Origin: Camarhynchus parvulus
Lineage: Eukaryota; Chordata; Aves; Passeriformes; Thraupidae
DNA: 64,000 bases
Assembly: GCF_901933205.1 (NCBI RefSeq)
Contig: NC_044572.1
Span: 111,674,965 to 111,738,964, forward strand
Reading direction: 5' to 3'
The first letter of the stretch is position 1. The number at the start of each line of letters is the position of its first letter. The notes below the pieces were generated by a model, which saw nothing but the letters and a program-made list of their open reading frames with translations, searched no databases and was not told the origin of the DNA. The position numbers were made by a program, and so were the translations under genes. Shown in pieces: positions 1 to 43,204 of this stretch.

Positions 1-171
1 GAATCAGATAGTTTTTTTTTTTAGGCTCTTTCCAGATAGAGCCTCATCTTGGAAAACTGGGTTACCACTGAAGCTGAAGTCTGAAGTGGGTGAAAGATCT
101 GAGGACCAGTCAACAGAGTTTGTGCATAAATAAGCGTTTGTTTGGAGAAACTGGTTTGTGAGGCCTCCTAC
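1..171 (-). other. ST18: ST18 intron after coding exon 7 (partial)
   Basis: Donor-proximal part of the intron that leaves the window on the left. The donor GT sits at 171-170 on the minus strand. A T-run is visible near 11-22. No other feature is seen. Confidence 0.85.
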
Positions 172-29430
<29,259 letters not shown>

Positions 29431-30511
29431 CTGCAATATTAACACAAGGTCTTTAATTCATACCTTTTGCCATTGAGAAAAAAAAAATAAAAACAACACT
29501 CCAATACTTTTTTATTTTTACATTTCCAAAGGCCAGACAGTAATAGAAAAAAAAAGAATAATCATGCCTTATTAATCTTGTCAAAGAGATAAAAAGCCAT
29601 CTGTGAATATCTAGTAAATACCTAGGAGATACCTTTAATGATGCAGATTTGTTTAATAAAGTGATAGTTATGAGTGACTCTGTAAGGTTTAATGACGAGG
29701 TCTACAGGAGTTAGCGGAAGGCTTAAGGTTAGAAAGAGTAATGATGCATGAGTGCTGCTTTCAGCATCCACCTCCTGAAACAAAAGGTCCCAGAAAGCTG
29801 CTGTGACTACAGGAACTCTGCATTTTCATTGTAACTGAGGCATAGCTCTATAGCTATGTTGGAACCTGCATTTCTGACAACTTCATCCTTAAAACATGAA
29901 ACCTTCTTGCTTGACAATGCATAACTACACATAAACAGCTTTGAAATTCTTCAACACTTAACTACTTCTTTAAGAAGTTTTGCTTGAAGAGACAGTGAGT
30001 TATGGATTTATAGGAGATTTTTTGGGAGGATGTAGTGTCCATATTTGTATTTTATATTAAATAAAACCAAACCCAAACAATTAAAAACCCCAGAACCCCC
30101 CAAAAGTCAGCTGATGTCGTAAGTTTTCTAACTGAAATAAGACAATCCTTTCAAGATCAGCTGTTCTCGCTACACTTTTGGCTACATCTAAACCCAAACT
30201 GGAAATATGCACCTTCTGGTCTTGGATGTGGCCCAGACACATAATTATAGGGGTAGGCTTTCAATCCAGGGATTTTATTGCAAACCCCTGAAATTCAAAG
30301 GGATTAAGATTTCATGTTGTGGTGTAGAGAACTGCGGTGACATATAGCAGATTGTACAACAGTGCAATTTTGACCATGTCCAGGGAGGTGAACTCCTTTC
30401 TAAAAGTAACACTTTATACATAAAAAAGACTCTATCACCAGGAATATTTTCTAAGCAAAATTTTAGGAACTAAGGAATTTTTCTTCAGTCTCTGAAGGAA
30501 GTTTACTATCT

Positions 30512-30570
30512 GTCTTTGCCTTGAATCTCAGTTTCCCTGTCTGTAAAATGGTGATGATAAATATATTGTA
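30512..30570 (+). mobile_element. MIR-like SINE remnant
   Basis: The string ctcagtttccctgtctgtaa followed by aatggtgatgataa closely resembles the MIR core/tail cctcagtttcctcatctgtaaaatggggataataa. Only this segment is recognisable. Confidence 0.5.
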
Positions 30571-33497
30571 GAAAAGCAACTCCCATTGGCTTATGCCGAC
30601 CAGTTTGCAGACACCATCTCTGATTTATGAAACTGTGTTGGGTGATAGGTAGATATGGAGACCAGAAGTTGCCAGGCATCTCTCCCTGAAAAATGTCACA
30701 AGATAAATACTGATGTCAGCAGAAGATCCTGTCAATTATTTCACTTTTTCTTTCTGAGGATCTGCTGAACTGCACTGAACTGAGGAATGATGCAAGAAGT
30801 CCTGTTTGTGCCTTTTCCATTTATAGAGTTTGAAGATCTGAGTATGCTTTATTTTTAGCTCAATATGACTCAGATTACTGAGACGTTTCGAAGGTCTTAT
30901 CTGAAAGAACATTTCAGAATATTACAAAATTGACCTGAGAAATAAAGAGTAAAGTCAGCCTTTCTAGGAGATAGAAAGTTTTCTCTAATTTCCTGGGGTT
31001 TATTTGTTTTTATATGTGTTTGAACATTATAAGCAGATATTGGAATCAAAATACCAATTTGAAAGAGAGAACACAAACATTTGAAAAGGGTATTCATGGA
31101 CTTGAAGTTTAATTCTAGAACACAGGTTAGTGATGTCTGAAATGAAAATATAAACTGATGGAAATGCTCATCAAAGCCAGACAATTATACCTTTTCTCTG
31201 TTTAAATTTACATCTGATATTGATTATTAGCAGGGAAAAACATGAGGAACTTCTGTTTATGTAGTGGGGCTGATGGCAGCCTTTACTTGTTACTATCCTT
31301 AAAAGCTGGAGAATGAGTTTTTGCAATGTGACTGCAATGGTAATGGGAAACATGGCTCTGTTCTCTGATGCTGAGTTGTGATTGAAGGCACTGACCTGCC
31401 ATAGACTTATAATAGGGGAGCAGGTGTGGCAATGATGGACTTTAATTTCCTTTAATAAACCTTTTATGTGCCACACTTTTACTGCCATTCTATGATCTCC
31501 AAGGTCCTGCACATAATAGGTTCATTACTTTTGATTACTATAGTCTATTGAGACAAACAACTCCAGAACACACTATATATTATGTTCAGTTAAACCAATA
31601 TAGACTATTTATCCACTGTGCATTATTTCACCTGCAACTCTACAGACAAAATTAACAACAGCTCCTGTAAGCTAAAACTATTAAAACCACTGGTACTCCT
31701 TTGTCATCATTTCATAGTAAATACCACACCAATCACAGTGCTGTTCTTTTAATTATGAAACAAAAAGTGCCCACTGTTTCTACTGAACAGCAGTTACTTT
31801 GGTCTAAACAGCAGGTTGCATTGTGATGAATATTTAAAAACTGTACAAAGAGTGGAAACCAATGATAAAATCAATGCAGGTGATTTTTCAATTGATTTTC
31901 TTTCCTTGTGAAAGTTTCACACTATGAGATATCTTTTTATCAACTCAAACCTATCATTTACAAGACAGTTTAGCCTGGTGCATATACATATCAAAATAAT
32001 CATCATGTCTGTGTTGCAAAAAAGGCACCTTAACTTGCAAAATAGTCTTATGCATTAACTTGAAATACAAAAGTAACTTAATGAAACTGAAATCTCTAAA
32101 CTTTGTCAGCAAAATAAAAACCCTTCTCTTGCTCAAAATTTAAATGTCTTATCTTTGGAGTTTGGTAGCTCTTTTAGAGACTGCCTGATACTGATACAAA
32201 GTGAACAAAGTGTCTCACTTCTGTTTTTCATCTACATAGTGATAATTTTACACGAAATTACATCAAAGGATGGTCAGCAAGAAGCATTCAAACTTTCAAA
32301 TCACCCATGGAACAACAAAAGGATAAAATTCTGAGAAATTCTAGCCAACATTTTTAGAGGTATTTGTTATGAAGGTGTTAATTTGAGACATGTATCATTA
32401 CTGTTGTGACTGTAAAGGTTGGATGGATTCTGGAAGGTGCTTCATGCTGTCAAAGCTGGGGGATGGTCACCCTCCCTCACACTATGTGTGTTGCCTTGAG
32501 TCAAGAATCCGTAAGGGGTAAATAGAATGGTCATGTCTGCACAAAATCCTCACATAATATCTCACTGCTAATTTTTTTTAGCCATCAGGACCATGGGGAT
32601 AATGAAATGTTTGCCAGGAAAATTTTATTGGGGGTTATAGTCCCATAATTTTTAAGGGCAAGCTTTATAAAAATAATGGCGAGTGAATAGTGGAACTAAG
32701 TCCACTTAATCTTTGTGTTTTATAGCTAGATTCTTTGATTTGATGGATTTTAAACTCATCTAAAGATTTTCTTTTCAAAATTAGCTGAAGCTAGCTAATG
32801 GACTCTGAAGGAATTAGTGGGAAATACATAGTCAGAAACAAGGACAGAGGTGCAGCAGCTCTGCAGTCCCAAATCATTAAGCAAGTAAGCTAAGAAATAA
32901 ATACTTTCTGCTTCAGTTATGTTCCATTTCTGTGATCTCAAAATTTACTGAAGATATTGATGTTGAATTATTTTCTGAAAATATGTTCCAACAAATCCCC
33001 GGAGGTTTATGAATGCCCTCTGCCTGACTTTGTGAATTTCATTCTGATCTTTCTTCCACTTTTTTACATCAATGTTGATTGAGACCTAAGCGTAACTCAA
33101 CAGCTAGATCACAGAAAACTGACTGGAGTCACTGACAATACCCCAAATTCTGTTTGGCTGAAACTGTAAAAATTTACTTTTTAACTGCTACAGGATATTC
33201 ATGTTTCTCCAGATTAATTTACTGGTGCAATAGCAGCAATCATACTTTCTGAGCAAACTATTTCAGAGTTCCTGGCTGCAGAAACCAAATGGCACTTCTT
33301 TTGTTTGTACCATCCCACTGCAGTTTACAGGCTCAAGAGCAGCACCTGGAAATACTTCCCTGAGTGAGAGAATCAGGATTTGGCTCTGAGTTTGGTTTTT
33401 TGTGTGCCTGGAGTCTGTCTGTGCACATGTGCATGTACTGATGTTATAATAGGATCCAAGAATATGACTAACAGCTGAAAATAGGGCATGTGCAATA

Positions 33498-33690
33498 AAT
33501 TATAATAATGACAACAATAATAATAGCTACTATTTCAGTTTACTCGCACATTTTTTAATTTGAATTTCAGAAACTAAATTGACACTACTATCTGGGTAGG
33601 ATAGTTTTACAGCGCATTACTGTGAAATAAACTATGGCTTAGGGAATCAAGTGCTGCTGACGTAGGTAAAAGTGAAACACATCTCCTGGG
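33498..33690 (-). mobile_element. Possible MIR-like SINE remnant, highly diverged
   Basis: The region opens with aataataatagcta, and later has gtaggatagttttacag and aactatggcttaggg, in the order expected for a reverse-complement MIR. The match is weak and scattered. Confidence 0.25.
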
Positions 33691-36028
33691 AAGAGCTCAT
33701 GTAAGAGTTATGCACTTTGTAATTTCCATCGTAATCTTCACACAAACATGGCTTTCCTGGAGTGGGTTTCACACTGCTGGAGTGTCAGTCTGTTTCCTTT
33801 TGCATAACTAGCTAGAGGAATAGAAATCACCAGTTCATCTAGAGATAAAGAGTATAAGCTTTATCATTGCGCTGTGAATTTCTGACTTGAAGTTACACCT
33901 GATTTTCAAAATTAAATGCAGGGAATCATTTCACTAGGACAAACTTTACCTGATTTTGAGAGGTTTAGAAAAAGAATAACTTTTCTCTACTCTTTTTAAT
34001 TTGTGAATTACCAAAGTTAGTATTGAGATAACAGCTATATCTCTGTCACAAGTTTAGTGAACTCAGTCAGAAGAAAAAACCTCACTGATTTTAAAGCACA
34101 AAAATCCATTCTCAAGTCTCCAACACAAGCCGCAAACTTCAAAGCTGAAGTCAGATTCTGCTAAGGACAATGAACAGGACTGTGCTATACTGTGTCCCAA
34201 GGTGACAAGACACTCTGTGTACTTCTCCCTGCAGTAAATAATACCCTCAGAGCAAGATTTTCAGTGGTTTTGATACTCATATTTTGATATTTCTTTTCAT
34301 TAACTCATGTAAGACTTTACCACATAAAAAGAGAATAAAGTCATAGAGAAAAAAAAATTAATTAATCTGAAAGTAAGATTTCCTATATCCCACCCAGAAG
34401 AGCAGATCACTATTTGTCTGAATGTCTATATGCGTGCTGACTAAATCTTTATCTTAGTCTATGATAACATTTTTAATATAAATTACTTAATCTCACACTG
34501 ACGGTGAGAAGTATAGTCAGAGAAAGAAATGTGGAGAACACATATAACAGCTTCTAGAAAAAGTTATGCATTTTCATTGCTGGCCATAAAAATAATCCAG
34601 AATCCAAATACAATTTTTTTTTCGGAGCATTGCTTGCAATGTGGTTAAAGTTTCTTTCTCTTCTTTTTTTTTAATTTCCTTTTTTTTTTAATAATATGTT
34701 GATGACCAGAAACAATAAATATTTAGAAATATATCCCTAAAGACTATCACTAAAAATATGCCTTTTTTAAATGATTTTGTCTATTCTTAACCAAGGAGTA
34801 ATCGCATCTTTATTTTTGAAAATTTTGCTTTAGCTTGCTCAAAGCTGTGCCTGATTTCTCTAGGAAAAAGTTGAATGGCATGGAAATAATTGGTTCAGCT
34901 CAATGAATTTCTTGGGAATTAAAATAAGTACATTTACTAAATGCTAACTTTAGAGCATGTTTATAATACATATAAATCATCAACAGTTTGGCATTTTATA
35001 CTGTGATTGAATGGTGTACCCGTTTGTGAAGAAGATTTTTTTATATTGAATTCACTACTTGAAAATATGCAGAGACAAAATAAGCCTTAGATCAGAGGCA
35101 AGCTTGAATAGCTTTGTAATGAGGATGATTTATTTTGATTCTCACTTCTGATTTCTGAGTTGTCACTGCTGTTGTATACTTCATCCATGCAACTTTGCAC
35201 AACTGGCAGTGCTGAATATAAACCAAAGCCATATGTTTATGTCCTTTTGCCAAACGACTACAGCAAATAGTTCTATTATTCCCTTAGGTAACCAACATGT
35301 GCCAAGTATTTCTATTAGTCTTCTTTACCAAGGCTTTAGAGGGCAGAGTCATAGCTTCATGAAATTAAGGGGCAAGTGCTACTTTTTAAATTCAGAGAAA
35401 AATTATATGGTATACTAAGCCGAAATGCTGCTCAACCCAGGCTACTTTCTGGAGGTTTTTCTTCCTAGATTATTATTTTTTCTGTAGTTCAAGGAGTTGT
35501 CACTATTTCCTGTGCTAGTATATATTAAACATAATTTTTTAGAAGAAAGAGACATTAAAAAATAAAGCTTTGATGTTTTGAGATAATTTTAAGTACACTA
35601 AAGTTTTAGCTCACCCAACTGCAATATAGGTAAAAAAGTCCCAAACCAATAAACCTCATACATATATCTATATAAATCACCAATAAGTTATGAATCAATA
35701 ATTTTAAATTTAAGCAGTGCCCTGTGAAATATATTCTCATTCCTGGAGTCATATAGATTCAAAGATACTTGTGTTACTGACAATACGTATGGCAAAAAAA
35801 GTGTAGTTCACAAATTTAAGAACTAGAATTTCTATGCATTTACAAAATTTCTCATCTCTTTAGTACTGCTATACCTGACTATTGAAGACTTTCTTAGAAC
35901 AGCAGATATTATGCAAGAAAAGTAATCCTAGTGCATGAGGCACAACACATGAAACCACATGGTATTCTACTACTAATATATAGCCATATTTCTACTAAAA
36001 TTATTTTTTTTTAAATAAATTATCCCAC

Positions 36029-36135
36029 CTTTGCGTGTTTCCAGGTGAAAATACGTGCAGATTCCAAAGGACAGAATTTGTCACACAGCCCAAGATGCCT
36101 TGCCTGATTTAACAGATAATCCTCAAATTCATTCT
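36029..36135 (-). other. Candidate upstream ST18 exon (5' UTR or N-terminal extension)
   Basis: On the minus strand a long pyrimidine-rich tract ending gtctgttttttccag precedes this 107-bp segment, and it is followed by the donor GCAAAG|GTGGGATA. Spliced to coding exon 1 it would give CAAAG|ATGG, a strong Kozak context (A at -3, G at +4). The frame continuous with the ST18 ATG is open throughout (35 codons ending ...WKHAK), but an open stretch that short is expected by chance about one time in five. A short upstream ORF (8 codons including the stop) begins near its 5' end in another frame. It may be a noncoding 5' exon, as mammalian ST18 has several, or a chance pair of splice-like sites. Confidence 0.4.
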
Positions 36136-39100
36136 CTGGAAAAAACAGACAAAGAAACAAAAACAAAAACAACAAAACAAAAAAACCAGCTATACTAAAT
36201 AAAACATAGGTGAAACAAGACACTCTTTAAATCAAATGAGTAAATAATCCAGGTGCAATATTTCCTTCAGCGGTTTTACAAAGATACGGTGTGGAGGCAT
36301 CAACGGTGCTTCTAAAAGGCATATTGAATATGGTTTTTTTTCTTTTCTTAAAGTAGTTTCTTTACATCATTAATGCCCTCTTGATCACTTATGAAATAAA
36401 CCTGCTCTAAGAAAAACTTTTTCATCTTGTGTGGACAAAACTCTACCGTTTCTATATGTAGAAATCCTTAGTCAAATGTTTTAATTGCATCAGAACCCCT
36501 TTGACTGAGAGGGATGGCTCAGTTCATGATGCAAAATAAATGAGAAGCATTCTGAAACATTTTAAAAGCAGAAGAAAACCCCTCCATTCTATTTTTTTTA
36601 CTTCAAATATTAAAATTTAAAGTTTGGCAGGCTGAAATGTTCTCAGTTTAAGCCAAATTAAGGAAATCCTTGACATTTCTCCATGCTTAATTTTTATTCC
36701 TTTCTGTGAGGGACTTTATGCTAAATCAACAGTGACAGCAGAGGAAGCAGAGCTGCAGAAGTTTACATCTGAGTGTACAACACCGAGATCCTTGTTTTCA
36801 GAAATACTGAATACCCAAACCCTCCTAACGCTTAAAGTTCTAGGTACCTGCAACCTGGAAGAATCTGACAATGAGCAGTTATTCAGGGCAAGTTTTATTT
36901 AGAGGTTGCTCCTCACACTAGTGATCAAAACATTAAAATTTTGCTATCAGTCACAACTTCTGAGGTCTGTTTCATGTATCATCCAGTGTATTTTGTAAAA
37001 TAGATCTATTCATTGAAGATATTCCAATTATGACAAAGTTTGCAAATAAACTTTCAGAACTTTAACTGTTCTCTTAGTGATATCTGGTGATGTCTTTTTC
37101 CACAAAATTTTGAATGTTACATTTCTGAACTTGCAAAGGCTCATTCTAAACAGATTCTCAGGGAAGCTGGCATTTCTTGAGTGACTAATTTCTGCTTGTG
37201 TCCCAATAGATAGGATGCTTGCTTCATCCCATGAAGTACTTTTAATTATAATCAGTACTCTTTGATCAAATAATGAAACAGGCAACAGATGTAAGATGAT
37301 AAAGAAGGGAGAAAACCCAGAGCAAACCATCCCAACACCAACAGGATTTTTAAAGCTTTTTTTTAAACTACATCTTACTAGAAAGAGATGTTGTTTTTCC
37401 TCAAAGCCCTATTTTCCTGTTATTCTATTTCAACATTCATAATAAAACCCAAAACCACAAAAGAACTCTCAAAGCCTTCTACCTTCCTCTTCCTCTTTGT
37501 TCAAAACGCACTAACCTAAAACAAAAGATCTCTGAGAATAACTACAATGGTGAGCAAAGCTTTCTAAAGACCTAAATTCAGCAAATTTTTGTCTAAAAAT
37601 TCTAGTAACTTAAGTATTTATTAACAATATATTTTTCCTTTCTTTTCTCAAAGATTGCCAATAAAGAACTAAATCACATAAGGGAGTAGCTGCAGCCCCT
37701 TTGAGTTCCCTGATGTCAAACTCATTAGCATCCGAATAACCACACAGCAGCACATCATCTGCACAATTGCAATTTTTTACTACTTTTAATAGCGTTTCTC
37801 AAAGGGCTCATTTTCAACTTTCTTCAGTGGTTAGTTGGTTCTCTGGGGAAAAGGAGCTTCCTGACGCTCACAGCTTCCACTCAACAACCAGGCCGTTTGC
37901 TGTCAGCAGCATCAGCCCTCTGCCCTAACCCCATCTGCTGTCTCTCTCATCCTAAGGGACTGAGAGTTAAGACAGCACAGCTGAGATCCACTTGGAAAAG
38001 TGCACAAAGGACAAGGAAAAACATACTAAACTTTCCACATTTAGCTTTACATAATAAGCTAGTGTATTGAAAGTCCTCCTTATAAGAAAATTAGTTTGGA
38101 CTGGGATGGGTCTGGGGAGCAGATTTTAAAATTGTGCTGAAGAACTACATGCAACAGTGGCAAAACACAAAACCTTACACCCTTCTGCCGTGTTTAAACA
38201 CAGCAGAAGTTGCTGGTGGTTAGTAAGTTTAAATGTGCTGGGTTTGATTTCCTTCACATTACAGGGTGCTGGCTGCCATTCAGCTGATTCGTGGGTGAGT
38301 ACCCACATTTGAAGATAGGGTGTCTCATAAAAACTCTAATACAATGTCATGCATCTCTCATGCTTTAAACAGGGTCTGCAGGATTATGCTGTTTCATGGG
38401 ATGTGACATGTCCTTAATGTAACACAAACTGTGTGTCACCCCTGTCCTCACTCCAAGAAGTTATATTTCAGATATAAATGTTGGGATCTGATAGTTCAGG
38501 TAGCAAAAAAAGGCTTGGTGCTGATTTTACAGGAATATCAAGGCCTTATACTGAATCTGTTTAGGAAGTCTTATGAGTTATAAAATTGATCATGGGCCAA
38601 ATTTTGAGGTATTGCAAGTACAAAAATCTGCAATACCAACTGGAGAAAATAAGAGCTCAGACCCAAGAGCCCACAAAGTACATCTAACCAGGTTGTTGGT
38701 GGCTTTGATGATAGGATCATTGTTGATAGAAATGAGGTAGAGCTAACTTATTTATTTGTAAATCGAGGCTCCTTGGTGGGGTCACTCCCCTAGGGTCCAC
38801 ATGTATCTTCATTTGGCCCAATCTTTTCATAGCTTGCATTGACTTATTTCTCTTTTTTTAATCAAGAATTCAAAACAATTTACAGGCAGTAAATTATGCT
38901 TACACTTCAACTGTCTCTGTGTCTGAACAGTATTTTTTATTCTAGAAGGCGGAGGCTACTTGCCTATAAAGAAAGCTTCCACCCTTTTTAACCATCATCT
39001 CAATTCAACTAGAATAATAAACTTTATAAACCCACAACGATGGAATATATGAGTTGCTTGATTTGTCAGTGTAATTGTTCAGTGAAGTCACCTGGAGCCT

Positions 39101-40540
39101 TTGCAATTCATTCCTTGGTTTATAGCCATTTCTAGTGCTACATGATTTTGTACTGACTCTGAAGTGCCATCCTACTGAGATCCATGAGTCATACCAGGAT
39201 ACTGATGTGAATGACAGTTTAGGTCCTGATCCTCTACATCAGATGTTGGTGACAAATCCCTTCAAACAGCTATTTTGATTGACCCATCGTCTGTGGGTAA
39301 AAGTCCACTCATTCAGGTCAGATTACCAGACCTCCTGGGGATTTTAAAATAGAAAAGACATATTGTACAACCAAAAATTATCTCATCAGAAGTGCCAAGT
39401 TGTTTTCTCTATCAGAATTTCAATACTCAAAGCTGCACTATATTTGTGAAAAAATCCCAAAAGCTTTTTTAAGCATAATACATTCCATTTCCAACAGGTT
39501 AATTTGATTTTCTCTCATTTACCACATCTCTGGTTGGGAATTTGATATACTGCAAATCTGGGAATGAATAATGGCTTCAGTTTGTGATTTGTTAACTCAG
39601 AATAAAAGTAATATCTAAGAAACAAAATCCAATGGTGAGCACCATTATGATCCCTGAACATTTCTGGTGGTTCTAAAGTGACAGTGAATTCCCTTTCCCA
39701 AGACAAAATAATGCAGTGTGTTTAGTCTTTGAGAAAATAGCATGTGAAAGAAAGATACCATTACAAATAAATAGAGATAACTCTGGACTTCAGTCAGATC
39801 TTTATTCTGCACAGTCTGAAGTCTGTGACTTTACACATTAAGTTCTGCACAAGCCTCGGGGAGATCCTGAAGTACATGTAAAATGTTCAGCTCATGAGTA
39901 ACTGAATTTCAACACCTACGCACTCCCTGCAAGAAATCTGCAGGACTCTACTTGGAAACGTTTTCTTTTTTGTGCATAATTTGAGCTTCAGAAAGGAGTT
40001 TCCTTGGGTCAGAGTACTCGTCTTTGCCCTTGTTTCATTTAGTACAAAGTACACAGGAAGCAGGATTATTACTCTTTCAACAATTGCATTTGCTTTCTCG
40101 ACTCTAATGCTAAACTTTATCTTATTTTGTTCTACCCTGAGATGAACAGAAGGTCATGTTAGCAGTGTGAGACAGGCTGGTAACCCAGGCAGTTGCCCTT
40201 CTAGTACCTCTAAAAAACTTCACTTCACTTATCTTCTCTTTTAAACAGAGCAGTAACTCCAAAGCCAAGATCATATTTCACTGAGCAGGGGAGTTTAACT
40301 TTCACCTGATTTAAGCAACAAACTATCCCTCAAAGATACTGGAGGCTTTGCTGTAATTAACATAACTGCATTTAGATGCTATTCATGACCGATAATTCCA
40401 ACACCTTGTGAAAAAAAAAGGTTGCAAGCTGTAAACATTATAAACATATTCAAATAAGCTTAACGCAATCTGCCATGCTTATTTCTGCCTAGATCATGGA
40501 CCAGCGAAATGGTTAATGCAAATGGATTTATAATTTGCTT

Positions 40541-40760
40541 TGGGGGGCCAGTTTCTTCTCCTTATTTATTAGCCCAGCTGATGGGGCAGATTTGATGAGG
40601 CACTTCTGGAATAATTGAGTCATCACACAAAGAAGGCTGCTAGCATTCAGAGTGGTTTTATCAGCAGCAAGCAGGCCTGATTACTGACAATTACACTCTG
40701 ATCCGGTGATGGAGGAGAAAGAGCCAACGAGTGGGAAATGTCCGTGTTTCTATCCAGGAA
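40541..40760. promoter_or_regulatory. Candidate conserved noncoding element
   Basis: A compositionally balanced block in AT-rich DNA. It has CAGCTG (40576-40581), an AP-1/CRE-like TGAGTCATCA (40616-40625), tgattactgacaattac homeobox-like sites and gatccggtgatgg. No repeat character or coding frame is seen. Confidence 0.25.
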
Positions 40761-43204
40761 TAATTTCTACATTCATTTTACATGCTAAGTGTTTCCTATC
40801 TCTGCATAATAAACTGTAAACAGGAATAGATGGCACAATGTCCCTTAATATTTCCTGGTAATGAAGACACAAATGTACAGTGAGTGCTGATAAATATAGA
40901 TGAAACATAAGCTATTCTCTGAGTCGGTATTGTTACCTTTAGAATAAATGCATTTTGGTGGTAAAAGCATAATCATAGCTAATGCAAAAAAATGACAGAA
41001 GATTGAAGCTGTCCTTGTAACTACACAGAAACTTTGTAAAAGTCCTGTTAATCATGACTACTCTAGAGGCTCATAAGCTGAAGGTGATATACTGGAAAGA
41101 ACATAATTTTGTTTCTCAATAGTCAACTATGTGGGAACTCTTTTGCTTCGACACAGTAAAGGAGAGCAACAGCAGTGACCTCCATTAACACTTCAGGGAT
41201 AGAGCACATCTCAATGCTAAACTGAAAAACAATGGAGCTGGTCCTAGAAGACATCTTCACCATGATAAATTCTCATTTCCCTCTCATCAGCTTTAAGACA
41301 GTGTTTATAATGAATAATAGAGCTAGACCATAGATTTCATGAGTTGTGTTAAGCAATACATTATTGCCTTTAGAACATTATTTTATAGCAATTTAGATGC
41401 TGTAAAATGGCAATTATTAACAAAATTCTGCAAGCAGAACTTTGAAAAACTGTTTCTTCAGGAAAAAAAAATGGGGAAAACTTGAAAACAGACATAGTGG
41501 CGAGTTGAAAAGTAATTTTGTGTTTGTTGATGGCCAATTATCGATTTCAGCTAGAAAAAGTTAATGTCCTAGTTTAGGGAGAGTTTTCCTTTTTAAGAGT
41601 TCATCAGGCATGAAACACTGAATAATAAACTTTTGCATGCTTGTTTATTCCTTTTCCTCTTCTAAAACTAATTCATAGCTTCAAAAGAACTAAAAGTTTT
41701 TCTCCGCTCACGGACAGTAACTATGGCAACTATGTTTCATTAAAGTAGCCACTTAACTTCAAGGCTTGTGATACAATGATATGCATTATTTTGAGTAAAA
41801 CCACTCCATAACTACCTTATGATTTCAGAGTAATTTTAAAAGAAAGTTCAAAGAGTATACGTCATTGACTCTGGAACACAGGGTTTGTTTTCTTCTAAAA
41901 CATGTTTACTCTTTTCCAGCCAGGATGACTTTCCCTGTGGAGTCATCTCTGTTGTGAGGCGCTGCGTGGGGGGATCGCTGCTGCCTTCAGCAAAAGGTGG
42001 CCGCGCTCTGCTCACGGAAGAGCTGCCCAGTAGTTGCAGGACTGAGGCCAGCAGGAGATGCCTGAGCACACAGATCAGCCCAACCAAGATCAGCAAAACT
42101 GTGTGGGTTTAATTACTCTGTTACCATCCTCTTCTGTGGCAGGAAGATCCTGGTCCGGTTCTGATGTTTGATGCGCACCTGCTGTTTAGTTGCCACTGCT
42201 ACAGTCTTTCTACTGTACCTGATTTTTCCAGTTAGTTAGGAATTGATGGATTAGGAATTGATGGGTTTTATGGGGTGCTGTTATGGTGGCACTGGGTCTC
42301 TGTAGAAGTTCTGAAGCTGGTTAGGTTCAGTAAAAGTGGTCACTTCTCAAACACAGGCATCATCTAAGTTCCTCTATTCATTCCCTGTGATTTTTGACTG
42401 TTCCAGCCAGATATTTTTTGAAATATTGTAATAGTTGGAATTAGGACATCATAATTCTGGACAAAACCATTGCTAAATAGCTGACTTGACATTTTCTGAC
42501 ATGGAATCAAAAGGAACAATAAACCTAAAAATGCAATCTACTTTCGCTAAAAGAAATATAAAACTACCACTCTGCTATCCTGTGCATTCATCTTGCCCTT
42601 TCTGAACAAGTTCTCTTCATTAAGCATGACAGGCATGTCCCAGGAAAGGGAAAGTCACACAAAGGGAAGAAGTGTGCCTTCCCTCAACATGCAAATCACA
42701 TATGTTCATTAACTTTGAGAGTGCCATGTGAAGTACAGTCTGCCACCATTTAAAAGACTTGTAATGACCCTAACTGCTAAAGATAATGGGGGCTTTCTTA
42801 CACTACTGCTTTGCCCTGAAGATCTTAGGAACATGTTGAAGAGCACAGGAAAAAAAACCTCCAAGAATAAAAATAGCACCTTGCAAATCAAAGCAAAAAT
42901 TGACTAATACTCATCAGATACAAAAATGTGCATGTCATATGTTCCTTGGGACAGACTTCTTATGCAAAAAGTTTTGCTCATCACATGTTTGCATCAGGTA
43001 AATGGAGCAAGGAAAAACATGTTCAGTTTATTCAAACTTATGATAAGAGATCTGCATCACCAGGAGTGCTGGTTCAAATTCTCTTTTCAGAGCCTTTTAT
43101 GATTCTAAAGTGAGACAAAAATTATTTCCCAAAATGACACCTGTCTTCTGTCATAGGCATAAATAAAAAGCACCATGATTGAGCAAATAACTGGGGAAAA
43201 GGGA

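Larger units (their letters stand above)
29431..36028 (-). other. ST18: 5' intronic region upstream of the ST18 start codon
   Basis: The sequence directly 5' of the ATG ends in a clear splice acceptor, so this region must be an intron of the ST18 primary transcript at least up to the next 5' exon. It holds MIR-like SINE remnants near 30512-30570 and, less certainly, 33498-33690. No protein-coding gene is seen. Confidence 0.7.

Noticed and set aside
40926..40995. Exon-like segment with donor CTAAAG|GTAACA on the minus strand
   Set aside because: About 44 bp with a weak donor and a simple T-run acceptor, and no other support.
43060..43085. tRNA T-loop/B-box-like ggttcaaattc
   Set aside because: No A-box or acceptor-stem pairing upstream, so it is not a tRNA gene.
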